This document shows positions 34,086 to 44,140 of a stretch of 64,000 nt of DNA, piece after piece. Source of the stretch: Mytilus trossulus (Eukaryota; Mollusca; Bivalvia; Mytilida; Mytilidae); the NCBI RefSeq assembly GCF_036588685.1, contig NW_026963296.1, positions 310,001 to 374,000 of the forward strand. The letters are read 5' to 3'. The translations under genes and the position numbers were made by a program. Within the stretch, counting starts at the first letter, position 1. The number at the start of each line of letters is the position of its first letter. Under the pieces are notes generated by a model. It ran no database searches. It saw nothing but the letters and a program-made list of their open reading frames with translations, and was not told where the DNA came from.

Positions 34086-37000
34086 ATGACTATGTTATTT
34101 TCAACATTGAAAATGTGTACTTGGAATGTTGGAGGGCTCTTCTCTGGTGACATTGATAAAACTTAGGATAAAACCTTTATAGACTCAATTTCAAAATATG
34201 ACCTAGCATTCCTTGTAGAAACCCATGTTGGTTATAATAGCAATATTAAAAATGTGGGCCCTTTTAACTACTATCCTGTATGTAGACCTATCACTAAGGC
34301 TAACAATAGATATTATGGTGGAATAGCCATTTTGAGAAAACCTCACATAAAAGATCATGTGAAAATTTTGAAAAATTCTAACACTGATTATCAATGGGTT
34401 AGATTAGAAAAAAAATTCTTTGGCTTTCACAGAGACCTATATATTTGTGTTATTTATTACCCACCTGTAACATCAACTTACACAAAGAAAGGGGGCATAG
34501 AACTTTTTGAATGTCTAGAAAATGATATCACATTATTTTGTAAAGATGCAGATATACTTCTTTGTGGTGATTTTAATGCCAGAGCTGGATCACACCCTGA
34601 TTTAATTATACAAGATGAAATAGATTTTCTTCCTTTATACAATACATATCCTTTGGATAAAAATATTATGTTGCGTAAAAACAGAGACAAAAAGCTTGAT
34701 TGTAGAGGGAAAGATTTATGTGAATTTTGTATTTCTCATCAGCTTAGAATTTTAAATGGGCGTACACTTGGTGATTTAAATGGTAATTTTACCTGTTATA
34801 CTCCTAATGGAGCAAGTGTTGTAGACTATTCTATTGTGTCGGAGATTGCCCTTGATTATATTTTGTACTTTAGAGTTGCTGAATTTGTACCTACATTATC
34901 TGATTGTCATTGTAAAATTGAATGGGAAATGTCAGCCCAATTTAGTGCTAATTTAACAGATGATTGTATTGATCATGATTTGCATACTATGCCTTCTCGA
35001 TACATGTGGTCAGAGAACTCAGTTACAGCGTTTCAGGAGGCTCTAACTTCTCCATCTGTACTTGAAAAAATATCAGATTTCATACTTAAAGGGCATTTTA
35101 CTTCCAAAATAGAGATAAATGAAGCCTCAGTTAAACTAACTAACATTTTCATTGAGGCTGCTGAACAATCTTTGAAAAAAAACACCTAAATATAGGAAAA
35201 AGAAAAAGAAACACAAAAATTTCTTTGACTCTGATTTGCACTCAATGAGAAAGAATCTTATAAATTATGGGAAAATTTACTCTTCTAACCCGAAAGATCC
35301 AATGGTTAAAAATCATTATTACAAATTATATAGGGAATATAACAAATGCAGAAAAAACAAAAAGAAAGTTTTTAAGGCAGATATTTTAGAACAGTTAGAA
35401 ACTCTTCATGAGGACAATCCAAAATTATACTGGGGATTGATTAATAAGTTACAGGACAAAAATCATGATTCTTCAGTTAACAATATATCACCATCTGATT
35501 GGCTTCATCACTTTCAAGATTTAAATAAGGTTAATGATAATTTTTTAGATAGGGTGAAACATCTTGAGGAGAGTTTAGAATCTGCAGAGATATCCCCGAA
35601 ATGTTTTAATGAATTAGATTTTGTAATAACTGATAATGAAATTATCACTGCCATCTCAAAATTAAAGTGGAATAAATCCTCTGGTTTGGACAATATTACA
35701 AATAATATGATTAAATGCAGCCAAAGTATTTTAGTTGGTTGCTTCAAAAAAATATTCAACTCTTGTTTGAGTAATGGCATTTATCCTGAAAAATGGGCAG
35801 AAGGATATATAGCACCCTTACATAAGGCTAATGATATTCTTGATCCTAATAACTATCGTGGTTTGACCATAACTAGTTCAATAGGAAAATTGTTTAATTC
35901 TATTCTAAATTCCCGACTAGACAAATTTCTAGTCGAACACAAAATAATTGATGGCTGCCAAATTGGCTTCACAAAAAAAGCTAGGACCTCTGACCACATG
36001 TTTGTAATCGAGACAATTATTGATAAATATTGTAATAACCCTGGTTGTAAACTATATGCCTGCTTTGTTGACTTCAAAAAGGCCTTTGATACTGTTATTC
36101 ACACTGGAATCAAATTGAAACTACTAGATATTGGGGTGGGATCTTCTTTTTACAACATCATCAAAAGCATGTATGAAGTAAGTAAATCATGTGTAAAGGT
36201 AAATGAAAACTTAACAAATTCCTTTTCAACGCACCTGGGGGTGAAACAAGGAGACAATCTGAGTCCAAACCTCTTCAAGATCTTTATTAATAATTTGACA
36301 AACTATTTAAAACACTCTGAAGACCCAGTTTCAATAAATGATCAAGATTTACACTGCCTTATGTATGCTGACGATATTGTTTTATTGTCAACATCTCCGA
36401 ATGGTTTGCAAAAAAAATTGGACATTTTGCAAAATTACTGCAATGATTGGTGCTTAAGTGTGAATACAAACAAAACAAAGGTTCTTATATTCAACAAGGC
36501 AGGTAGATTGATTAACAAATATGATTTTATGCTAAATGGTGTAAAACTAGAGTGTGTTAAAACATATAAATATTTGGGTATACATTTTTGTGCATCTGGC
36601 TCCTTTACAGTAGCCCAGGATGAATTGTATAAAAAGGCTCTAAAAGCCTATTTTAAGTTATCTAAAGATTTTTTATCCTTACATCCTTCAGTCAAAACAA
36701 GCATGCATGTTTTTGATCATACCATCAAACCCATCTTGCTATACAGCTGTGAGATATGGGGTGCCTTTAATCCTATGTCGTCTAAATATAGAAATGGAAT
36801 TTTTTCATTTGACCATATTTATTCTAAATTACCTGCTGAAAAACTTCATACTAAATTCTGTAAATTTATTCTTGGAGCTCCAAAAAAAAGCACCAATTTT
36901 GCAGTATTAACTGAGTTGGGAAGACTACCAATATATTTTAACATGATTAAAGCAATGACTAAATACTATTACAGATTAGAAAAGTCAGACACTAACTTTC

Positions 37001-37595
37001 CATTGTTATATAATGCATTTATAGAATCAAAGAAATTGTATGAGTCAAAGAAACCATCATGGTATATGTCATCTGAAAAACTTCTTTCACTGATTAATAA
37101 TTATCAAATATCCTCAGACATGGCTAAACCAATCGACAACAGAAAACTAAGAATTGCCATGTTAAAAGATTGGGAAAAGAATCTCAAACTCACTCAGAAG
37201 GAAAACTTTGCACATATGTTACGTTTAAAGCAAATTTTGGTTGTGAAAAATATCTTGATATTGTTAAAAAATTTGAAGATAGACGTAGTCTAACAAGATT
37301 TCGCATATCTGCTCACCATTTACTTATAGAGAGAGGTAGATATAGTAATACTCCCCGACACAATAGAATATGTAAGAGATGTTGTAGTAATGAGGTCGAA
37401 GATGAAACACATTTTCTTTTTAACTGTGATAGTTTATCAGATCAAAGGAAAGACATGATAACAATGATAAATAATTGCTGCAAGAATTTTCAATATCTTG
37501 ACCCTAAACAAAAACTGATATGGTTAATGAATAATGAAGATGAGAATTTATTATCAGAATTATGCATGTTCATTAAGAAATATGAAAAGTGTTAA
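34086..37595 (+). pseudogene. LINE ORF2, apurinic-like endonuclease plus reverse transcriptase (broken)
   Basis: The N-terminal endonuclease begins near 34086 with MCTWNVGGL and VETHVGY. It continues with LLCGDFNARAG, SVVDYSIVSE and LSDCHCKIEW (the terminal SDH-type motif, here SDCH). A TAG interrupts the frame at 34164-34166. An extra A in an A8 run (35175-35182) shifts the frame before the connector. The reverse transcriptase is open from before 35236 to 37293, with YACFVDFKKAFD (residues 274-285 of that frame), GVKQGDNLSP and the active site LMYADDIVLL (YADD 377-380). A further frameshift near 37205-37225 moves the C-terminal domain to another frame. That domain carries RFRISAHHLLIERGRY and a Cys-rich RICKRCC...HFLFNC knuckle and ends at 37595. 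Only three lesions suggest a relatively young copy. Confidence 0.85.
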
Positions 37596-38148
37596 TGGGA
37601 TTTATTTCCCTCTACTACTTGTAATTTGAACTTTATATTTTCTCCATAGTGAGATCTAGAGCACCGTCCCTTGATGAATATTGTCCAGTAGCAATGTTGA
37701 CCCTTGCTATTGTGCATTAGACATGAGGAGAATCACTATTGGAGTAATCTCGTGTATCTGTAGCTAGTTCTGAAGGATCCCCCCTTGATGACCTTTGCAT
37801 TGTTGTGATGAAGTCCCTCACTACTGTGCACTGGTCATGAGGAGAACTACTGCAGATTGAGATACTATATTCCCGGTTCTATTTTTGCTATTTTTTAGTT
37901 TTTACATATTTTAGAATAAACTTAATATCATATCCTTTTAATATTAAATCGGCCTCATTGCACTCAATGTCTCTTACTATAATTATATCCTACATTGCTC
38001 ATATTATCAATTTATTATTTATGTATTACTTATTGTGTATTTCACTAATGTTTATATAATCATTGTATTATGATGTTTTTGTATTTTGCCTGACAAGGGC
38101 CCATGATTGGAAAAATAAAATAATGTCTAATGTCTAATGTCTAATGTC
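37596..38148 (+). other. LINE 3' untranslated region and microsatellite tail
   Basis: The region contains two diverged repeats of about 130 bases (CCCTTGATGA, ACTATTGTGCATTAGACATGAGGAGAA versus CTACTGTGCACTGGTCATGAGGAGAA). A conserved-looking ACAAGGGCCCATGATTGGAA lies just before the terminal AATGTCT repeats (38121-38148). Confidence 0.6.
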
Positions 38149-38149
38149 A

Positions 38150-38820
38150 AACAATGTAGATTCGCACTGAATTCCAATACTGACCCCCATTACTTTTCAA
38201 CCCTGAAGGGAATTAAATTAGTACATTCAGCATTTATTTTTTATTTTTTTTCAACTCTAGTTTTGATCCATCTACCAAAAAATATTTATTACAAACATTA
38301 TCTGCCAATCAGAAGACCATATAACTTCAGTGTTATACAGAAAGCTCTCCCCTAAATGGGCGGTCCCTGATGACGTATATTTATTTACTGAATTTACCCC
38401 TATAGATATCTGCACTATAACGTGAATTTGATAGGAATGACGAATTTCAAGCGTTGATTCCTGATAGCAACCGTAAAGTGCTTTTTTTACATAAATTGTC
38501 ATCCTGCCTTTTTTTTGCTAAGTTGCTCATCCTGCCTTTTTTTTTAACTCAAAACTCCTGTCCTGTCTTTTTTTTTTTAATTTCATCCTAGCCCCCAATA
38601 AAAATCAAATGGTAGCTCCCTCAGTTCTTTTTCCTTGACGGAATTTATTATAATTAGTTTAAATACATACACTTATACTATATACTTAAATTTCTGTATA
38701 TAAGGAGAAGACTTTTAAGTTTGATTAAAGTTAGTCGGATATGTTTTGCTTTATTTTTGAAATACAATATGTTTAAACTAAACATGCATCCATATAATTA
38801 CAATCAAAAATAGAAAGTTT
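38150..38820. other. Spacer with T-run microrepeats
   Basis: The spacer holds the right 22-base inverted repeat (38384-38405) and three imperfect copies of CATCCTGCCTTTTTTTT near 38500-38590. No gene is seen. Confidence 0.4.
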
Positions 38821-39140
38821 TTTTTTAATAAAACAACGCCTACAGAAATTTTTTAAGTTTTTTTTCAGACACATTCTCACAACTATCAACCCATCAAAAG
38901 CAATAACATTATGTGCAATCAAGCATTTCAGGGTTTCGTAACATAAACACAGCCAATATAGTGATTATCTTCCCATGTCATCCTTCTCAATGTCACATGA
39001 AGTCATTTAATTGCTTCCTTTAGCTAACAGATTCTGTCTTATTTTGCAATTAAGAAGATATGTCTAAAAATAACTACCTTTTACCTTACTTGATCACTTC
39101 CTTTTCTCAGACAAATTTGTAAATGTAATGTCATTTCTTC
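38821..39140 (+). repeat. Upstream block of segmental duplication, right copy
   Basis: The block aligns with 22331-22700 (AACGCCTACA, CATTCTCACAA, CAATCAAGCATTT, GGGTTTCGTAAC, GTGATTATCTTCC, TTGATCACTTCC). It marks the 5' limit of the duplicated block that carries the receptor gene. Confidence 0.62.
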
Positions 39141-39529
39141 TGCGTGTCGTTTATTTTACACATTTCCATAAGAGAACTTCGATGTGACATAAGCGTAGCG
39201 CAACAGAAGCTTAATGTACTTTTTAATCATTTTACAAAAACAATATAGTGCAGTCGATGTCTCTTGGTCTCATTCAGTGAACACGAACGTGGACATTTGT
39301 CCGAACAACTTAGTTTAAATGTTGAAAGTTTCTTGTGATTAATCTTAAACAATGTAAGCATATATCCAATTTAAAAAAGAAATAAGCTGGATTTTTCAAT
39401 AGGGTAAATTTGGAATAAACAGGAATGTACAGAAAAAACTCAAAATCACTTGGAATCAACTGGAATGTTCAAAAGTTAAATAAAGGAATTGACTAAACAG
39501 TTTCTTGGAAAATACAAATGTAGGTAAAA

Positions 39530-40150
39530 ATATAATCCACTAGAATGTGCATAAGTTAAACTTGGAACCAACTATAATGTTCATAAGTTAGACTTGGAAT
39601 CGACTAGAATGTTCATAAGTTAGATTTGGAATCGACTAGAATGTTCATAAGTTAGACTTGGAATCAACTAGAATGTTCATAAATTAGACTTGGAATCGAC
39701 TAGAATGTTCATAAGTTAGACTTGGAATCAACTAGAATGTGCATAAGTTAAACTTGGAACCAACTAGAATGTTAGTAAGTTAAACTTCTATTCAACTAAA
39801 ATATTCATAAGTCAAATTTAGAACCCACTTAAAATTTTACAAGTTAAATTAGAATCAACAAGAATGTTAGAAAGTAAAATTTGGAATCGACTAGAATGTT
39901 CATAAGTTAGACTTGGAATCAACTAGAATGTTCATAAGTTAGACTTGGAATCGACTAGAATGTTCATAAGTTAGACTTGGAATCAACTAGAATGTTCATT
40001 AATTCAACTCGACATCAACTAGAACGTGCACAAGTCAACTTTGGGACCAACTGCAATGTTCTTAAAATTAATTTTAAAAGATCAACTAGAGTGTTCGTAA
40101 GGTAAACTTTAAATCCACTGGAATGTGTATAAAATTACTTTAGAATGTTC
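39530..40150. repeat. 32-bp tandem array upstream of GPCR gene
   Basis: There are about 18 copies of a 32-base unit (AGAATGTTCATAAGTTAGAC then TTGGAATCAACT). It includes a two-type alternation in the best conserved part (GGAATCGACT versus GGAATCAACT). The unit is homologous to each half of the 64-base unit at 22.7-24.1 kb (TATCAGTTAAACCTTAAACC). The array ends about 190 bases before the receptor ATG. Confidence 0.85.
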
Positions 40151-40343
40151 ATAAGTTCTGCGTTGTTAAGTTTTGGAAAAATCTTCAAGTTGATTCCAAT
40201 GAAAATAAACATATTGAACTATTTAATGTCTTCTGTAAACATTTCGACTAGTTTGTCAAATGTGGATTAAACTTTAAATTGAGAACAGTGATGACGTATA
40301 GAAGGAAGAACAAATAGTTCAAGAAAAAAGAGGAACAAAAGCG

Positions 40344-41276
40344 ATGAATGGATCTAATGTTTCGGAAGAAATTCATGGAATAATTTATCTTAATCAAATA
40401 AACATTGGAGTCGGGAGCCTGGCTGTGCTACTAAATGGATTGGCCTTTATCATATTTATCATAACAAAGGAACTGAGGTCAAACCTGTTCTACAAGCTTC
40501 TGTTTTCTATTTATTTATTTCATGTTTTTGGTGCATTTTGCACATTAGGATGTGAAATTATGATGATACAAAATAGAGACGAGAGGTATATTTGTCTATT
40601 TTTAAACGTAAATCGAACAATTTGCAGGATTTCTGCTGTTACCCAAACAGCAGTTGTATCGATTGACAGGTACCAGTCTTCACTTCCTCTTCTTAAATCT
40701 GTAATTCAAAAAAGACGAAAATTTCTTGGGATTTTTTCACTTGTAAGTTTTTTTACAACGTTTATATGTACATGTGTTTTTTCTATTTCAAACGTTTTTG
40801 AGATCAGACAATGTCGAATGTATCCATCAAAGAGCAACAAGTTTTTTGTTCTTGGAACTTCGGGCTTTTGGATAATTGTCTGTATTTTCGTTATAGAAAT
40901 TCCAATGAGTATATTAACATTCTTAAATATTCGAAAGACATGCCGAACTGTTGGCGTACAAATAAGATTCACTGCAAAGGACAATCATATTGGAATAATC
41001 CACCACCACTGCTTACCTCAAACTGTACAGATGAACATCAAACTGAAAATCCAAGCTCTCAAAGTTCTTGTTGGTCTAGTTCTAACCCATTTATGTATTT
41101 TCGTACCCCAGCTTATATTGGTTGCTGAATTTCTAAAATATGGGAAATTAAATAAAGCTGCTGTTGTTGATTTATTTGGCTTTCTTTCTATGCTCAATTA
41201 TTTGACGGATGCATTATTCGGTTTTGGAACTTTACCATTACTTCAACAGAAATTAAGGGATGGCTGTCGACGTTAA
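40344..41276 (+). CDS. Class A (rhodopsin-like) G protein-coupled receptor, orphan
   Basis: This is an intronless frame of 310 residues. The short N terminus has two N-glycosylation motifs (N2, N5). Seven hydrophobic segments are visible at about 21-41, 48-70, 88-108, 127-148, 172-195, 236-262 and 272-295. Class A landmarks include N31 in TM1, C84 at the top of TM3, SIDRYQ (Asp108-Arg109-Tyr110) at its base exactly 25 residues later, C157 in the second extracellular loop, P187 in TM5 and P255 in TM6. The usual CWxP is CIFVP here. The TM7 motif is degenerate (NYLTDALFGF instead of NPxxY), followed by a short helix-8-like LLQQKLRDGCRR tail. The ligand is unknown. A lineage-specific duplication and small intronless gene would fit a chemosensory-type expansion, but that is inference. 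A broken paralogue lies at 24750-25687. Confidence 0.87.
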   Translation: MNGSNVSEEIHGIIYLNQINIGVGSLAVLLNGLAFIIFIITKELRSNLFYKLLFSIYLFHVFGAFCTLGCEIMMIQNRDERYICLFLNVNRTICRISAVTQTAVVSIDRYQSSLPLLKSVIQKRRKFLGIFSLVSFFTTFICTCVFSISNVFEIRQCRMYPSKSNKFFVLGTSGFWIIVCIFVIEIPMSILTFLNIRKTCRTVGVQIRFTAKDNHIGIIHHHCLPQTVQMNIKLKIQALKVLVGLVLTHLCIFVPQLILVAEFLKYGKLNKAAVVDLFGFLSMLNYLTDALFGFGTLPLLQQKLRDGCRR

Positions 41277-41279
41277 ACT

Positions 41280-41650
41280 CATGATGTGAATACAGGTATA
41301 TGTCTAGTAACAATTGTCGATGCATTTTAAGAAAAGATGTTTGTTTAACGGTAAATTGACATGTAAACAAATAAATAAACTGTAATAAATAATGTAGATA
41401 TTCAAGTATTAAAGAAAATGTTTCATCATATTGGAGTTAGATGTCTTGTTGTGATAATAATTACATTAGATGTATGTTTCATTATAATACGTTATTCTGA
41501 TTGGCTAACTGCACATCACGTGTTAATCCTTAAGCAATTGAATTACACAATAAAACTTATCATTCATGATGGCACGAGGTCCCACAATGAAGTGCACTGG
41601 TGAATCAAATAAAAAAAAAAAATCGTGTTTTCATGATCCTAGCTAAAAAA
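41280..41650. other. 3' flank of GPCR gene
   Basis: This is AT-rich sequence. It contains AATAAATAAACTGTAATAAATAA at 41368-41390, which offers AATAAA-type polyadenylation signals about 90-115 bases after the stop codon. No other gene is seen. Confidence 0.4.
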
Positions 41651-41654
41651 TGTA

Positions 41655-41790
41655 ATTATAAGAAATGAATGTTTCTTTTTGTAACTTCATAGGGTTGTAA
41701 AAGCGTTGACCGTGCGCACATTTTTAGAATGATTAAGCGCTTCTACACCCCAATGAAGTTACAAAAAGAAGCATTCAATTCTTAAATAAA
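41655..41790. mobile_element. MITE with 37-bp inverted ends
   Basis: The left end AAGAAATGAATGTTTCTTTT...TAACTTCATAGGG is mirrored by the right end (CCCCAATGAAGTTACAAAAA...CATTCAATTCTTAA). The unique core is AAAGCGTTGACCGTGCGCACA. The total is about 135 bases and non-coding. A degraded relative is at 16069-16175. Confidence 0.72.
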
Positions 41791-42109
41791 TGCATCTTTT
41801 CCCATTTATATTCATCATAACAATAGAGCTCATTATCTCTTGTGTCTTTCTGTACATACAGCATATTTATATGAGTAATTGCAGAGATATCGGATTTGTC
41901 GTCTAAATTACAGCTATACTGAACAATTTGGTAGATTTCATTCAATAATTTAAACAATGGTAAAGGTTATATAAATATTATGTATTGAAAGAATTTAAAA
42001 AAAACTATAGTTGGAATAGTGTTAACAAAACTCGAGTAATACTAGAACAAATTAAAAAGTGATTGACAGTGATACAATTTAACGAAAAGGCATACTGAAA
42101 TATACATGT

Positions 42110-42325
42110 TTCTCGTTTCTCGTTTTGTTTATATAGATTAGACCGTTGGTTTTCCCGTTTGAATGGTTTTAAACTAGTAATTTTGGGGCCCTTTATAGCT
42201 TGTTGTTCGGTGTGAGCCAAGGCTCCGTGTTGAAGGCCGTACTTTAACCTATAATGGTTTACTTTTTAAATTGTTATTTGGATGTAGAGTTGTCTCATTG
42301 GCGCTCACACCACATCTTCCTATAT
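42110..42325 (+). repeat. Repeat family B, copy 2
   Basis: The module GTTTCTCGTTTCTCGTTTTG, GGGGCCCTTTATAGC, GTGTGAGCCAAGGCTCCGTG and CACACCACATCTTCCTATAT is nearly identical to 60955-61180. The two copies differ at only a few positions, so they are recently dispersed. Confidence 0.78.
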
Positions 42326-42429
42326 CTATATGTCATAGAAATCAAAACACTATATTTTAAATACTACTTTTAGTGTTAAAGACATTTACCAGATTTGACA
42401 ACGATACTACTGTAACAATAGAACTCATG

Positions 42430-42950
42430 AAGTGGGATTCGGTGACCGAGTGGTCTAAGTAGTCGTCTATATCACTAGCATATCAACACCAAGGTCTTGA
42501 GTCTGAACCACGTACGTGGCAGATGCACGTAGTCGTCTGTATCACTAGCATATCAACACCAAGGTCTTGAGTCTGAACCGCGCACGTGGCAGATGCACGT
42601 AGTCGTCTGTATCACTAGCATATCAACACCAAGGTCTTGAGTCCGAACCACGCACGTGCAGATGCATGTAATCGTCTGTATCACTAGCATATCAACACCA
42701 AGGTCGTGAGTCCGAACCACGCACGTGTAGATGCACTGACCTCCAAACTTAATTGACAAGAATTGTAATTTTTCCTTTGGCGGTTCTCTGGGTTCTCCGG
42801 CTTCCTCCACCAATAAAAGTTGACCACCATGATATAATCAATACGGCTGGAAATCGCGCTCAACAGTCAAAAGGGGGTCAATAGGTTTAGCCCTTAATTT
42901 CTTACACAGTATGAGGGTCTGGATTGGGTTTACAGAATAGAATAAAGAAT
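42430..42950 (+). repeat. tRNA-derived SINE with quadruplicated B-box segment
   Basis: The head GATTCGGTGACCGAGTGG then TCTAAG resembles a tRNA A-box region. A 70-base segment (TAGTCGTCTGTATCACTAGC, CAAGGTCTTGAGTCCGAACC, CACGCACGTG, CAGATGCAC) is then repeated four times at about 42459, 42529, 42599 and 42668. Each copy carries the B-box-like GGTCTTGAGTCCGAACC. The 3' body has CTCCAAACTTAATTGACAAG, CCGGCTTCCTCC and GGATTGGGTTTACAGAATAG, matching the SINE at 26580. The minus-strand frame through it is an artefact of the repeats. Confidence 0.68.
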
Positions 42951-44133
42951 AATTGGCCAATACTACTGAAAATCGTGCAAAAAATAAAGAATAATGGGGG
43001 TTTATAAAATAAAAAGAGTAGAAAAATAATGGGCACATTTAAAAGGGATCGAGAAAAACGACTTAAAAATTGAAGAAAACAGAATAGGAAAATTTTATAA
43101 AAAATAAAAAAATGGCTTAAAATATTAAAGAATACAGAATTGAAAGATCTTTCACTTAGACCCTCAAGTATTTGACGCATTGGATGTTGCTATTTTCCGT
43201 CAAATTCATTCACCATTTTCATAGACTCGGGACGATTAAGGTATGACATATTGAATAGAGTAAAACACCTGTCTATCATTAAAGACTGTGTGTCGCCCTC
43301 TATGTGTCGTTTAGTTTTTTGTCGTTGGTGTGCACTCTCATTGCTGTACTTCTCACATCTCGTTTTATCCGTACGTGGTTATTTATCTGTGTGGGTGTGT
43401 GAGCGAGCGTACAGAAGTCGTTTGGTTGCTTATCATTGGCGTATATAACACTTGTACATGTATTTTCCCTTTATATATCTGTAAACAGTTTAGGGCATGT
43501 TTAATTAAATGCTAATCACAGTAGACCGAACAAGGATAAAATCATCAAAATCGCATTGTCTGCTTTGAAGGAATCTGTTTAACAACATATATGTAAGCAG
43601 GCATTGTTTTATAACCCTTTATTGACGTCATTTAACATTGATTTTGTTGGTCACATGATAGTTATCACTCAGGTTCTTTGTTATCAGATTTTTAAATACC
43701 AGATAATGTTCTAACGTAATATACATTTCCTATTGAAGTTCATACTTGCTGTCAGCACATATTTGAAGATAATTTGTTCAAATCAATGAATGTATACAAG
43801 TTTATATACAAGTATACAAAGAGGTTCTAGTGAACGGTTCTGTGATTACGGTATTATATTGACATAAACTGAAGACCATTTGTCGCATCTAAACGTATTA
43901 TTGTGTTCTGTGTCGTTGAGTTGCTGTTCCATTTCCGATATACCCAACACAGCTTAAGTTATTGATAAGATGATAACGATATTGTATATGTCCGATTGCA
44001 AGGCGATGTGTAAGCTAGCATTATTATCTCGTTTTTTTTATATAATAAAAATATTTCCAAAGGCTCGTTTATTATTATATTGTAATTAGATAATTCGAGT
44101 TGATAACCACATCTCGCTCATAAAACCTCTAGT
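42951..44133. other. Intergenic, nothing recognised
   Basis: This is AT-rich sequence. Short open frames at 43251-43515 overlap each other and show no domain. No repeat matching the rest of the window was found. Confidence 0.35.
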
Positions 44134-44140
44134 TGCTGAG

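Larger units (their letters stand above)
32193..38148 (+). mobile_element. CR1/L2-type LINE retrotransposon, near full length
   Basis: The order is ORF1 (32193-33617), a spacer of about 470 bases, ORF2 endonuclease-reverse transcriptase (34086-37595) and a 3' region of about 550 bases. The element ends in about 3.5 copies of AATGTCT, not in poly(A). A non-poly(A) microsatellite tail and an esterase-bearing ORF1 fit the CR1/L2 group. The 5' boundary is not resolved and may lie up to about 140 bases upstream. ORF2 has one in-frame stop and two frameshifts, so this copy cannot transpose by itself. I saw no convincing target site duplication. Confidence 0.82.
32028..38405. mobile_element. Possible TIR element enclosing the LINE
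   Basis: A 22-base sequence at 32028-32049 (CTA then a variable base, AGGGGTAAATTCAGTAAA) is repeated inverted at 38384-38405 with one mismatch. The two copies lie just outside the LINE on both sides. The simplest reading is a short inverted-repeat element interrupted by the LINE insertion. No transposase or target duplication was found, so the call is tentative. Confidence 0.4.

Noticed and set aside
42430..42720. Cluster of true tRNA genes
   Set aside because: A- and B-box-like motifs are present, but I could not fold a cloverleaf. A 3' SINE body follows, shared with 26.6 kb.
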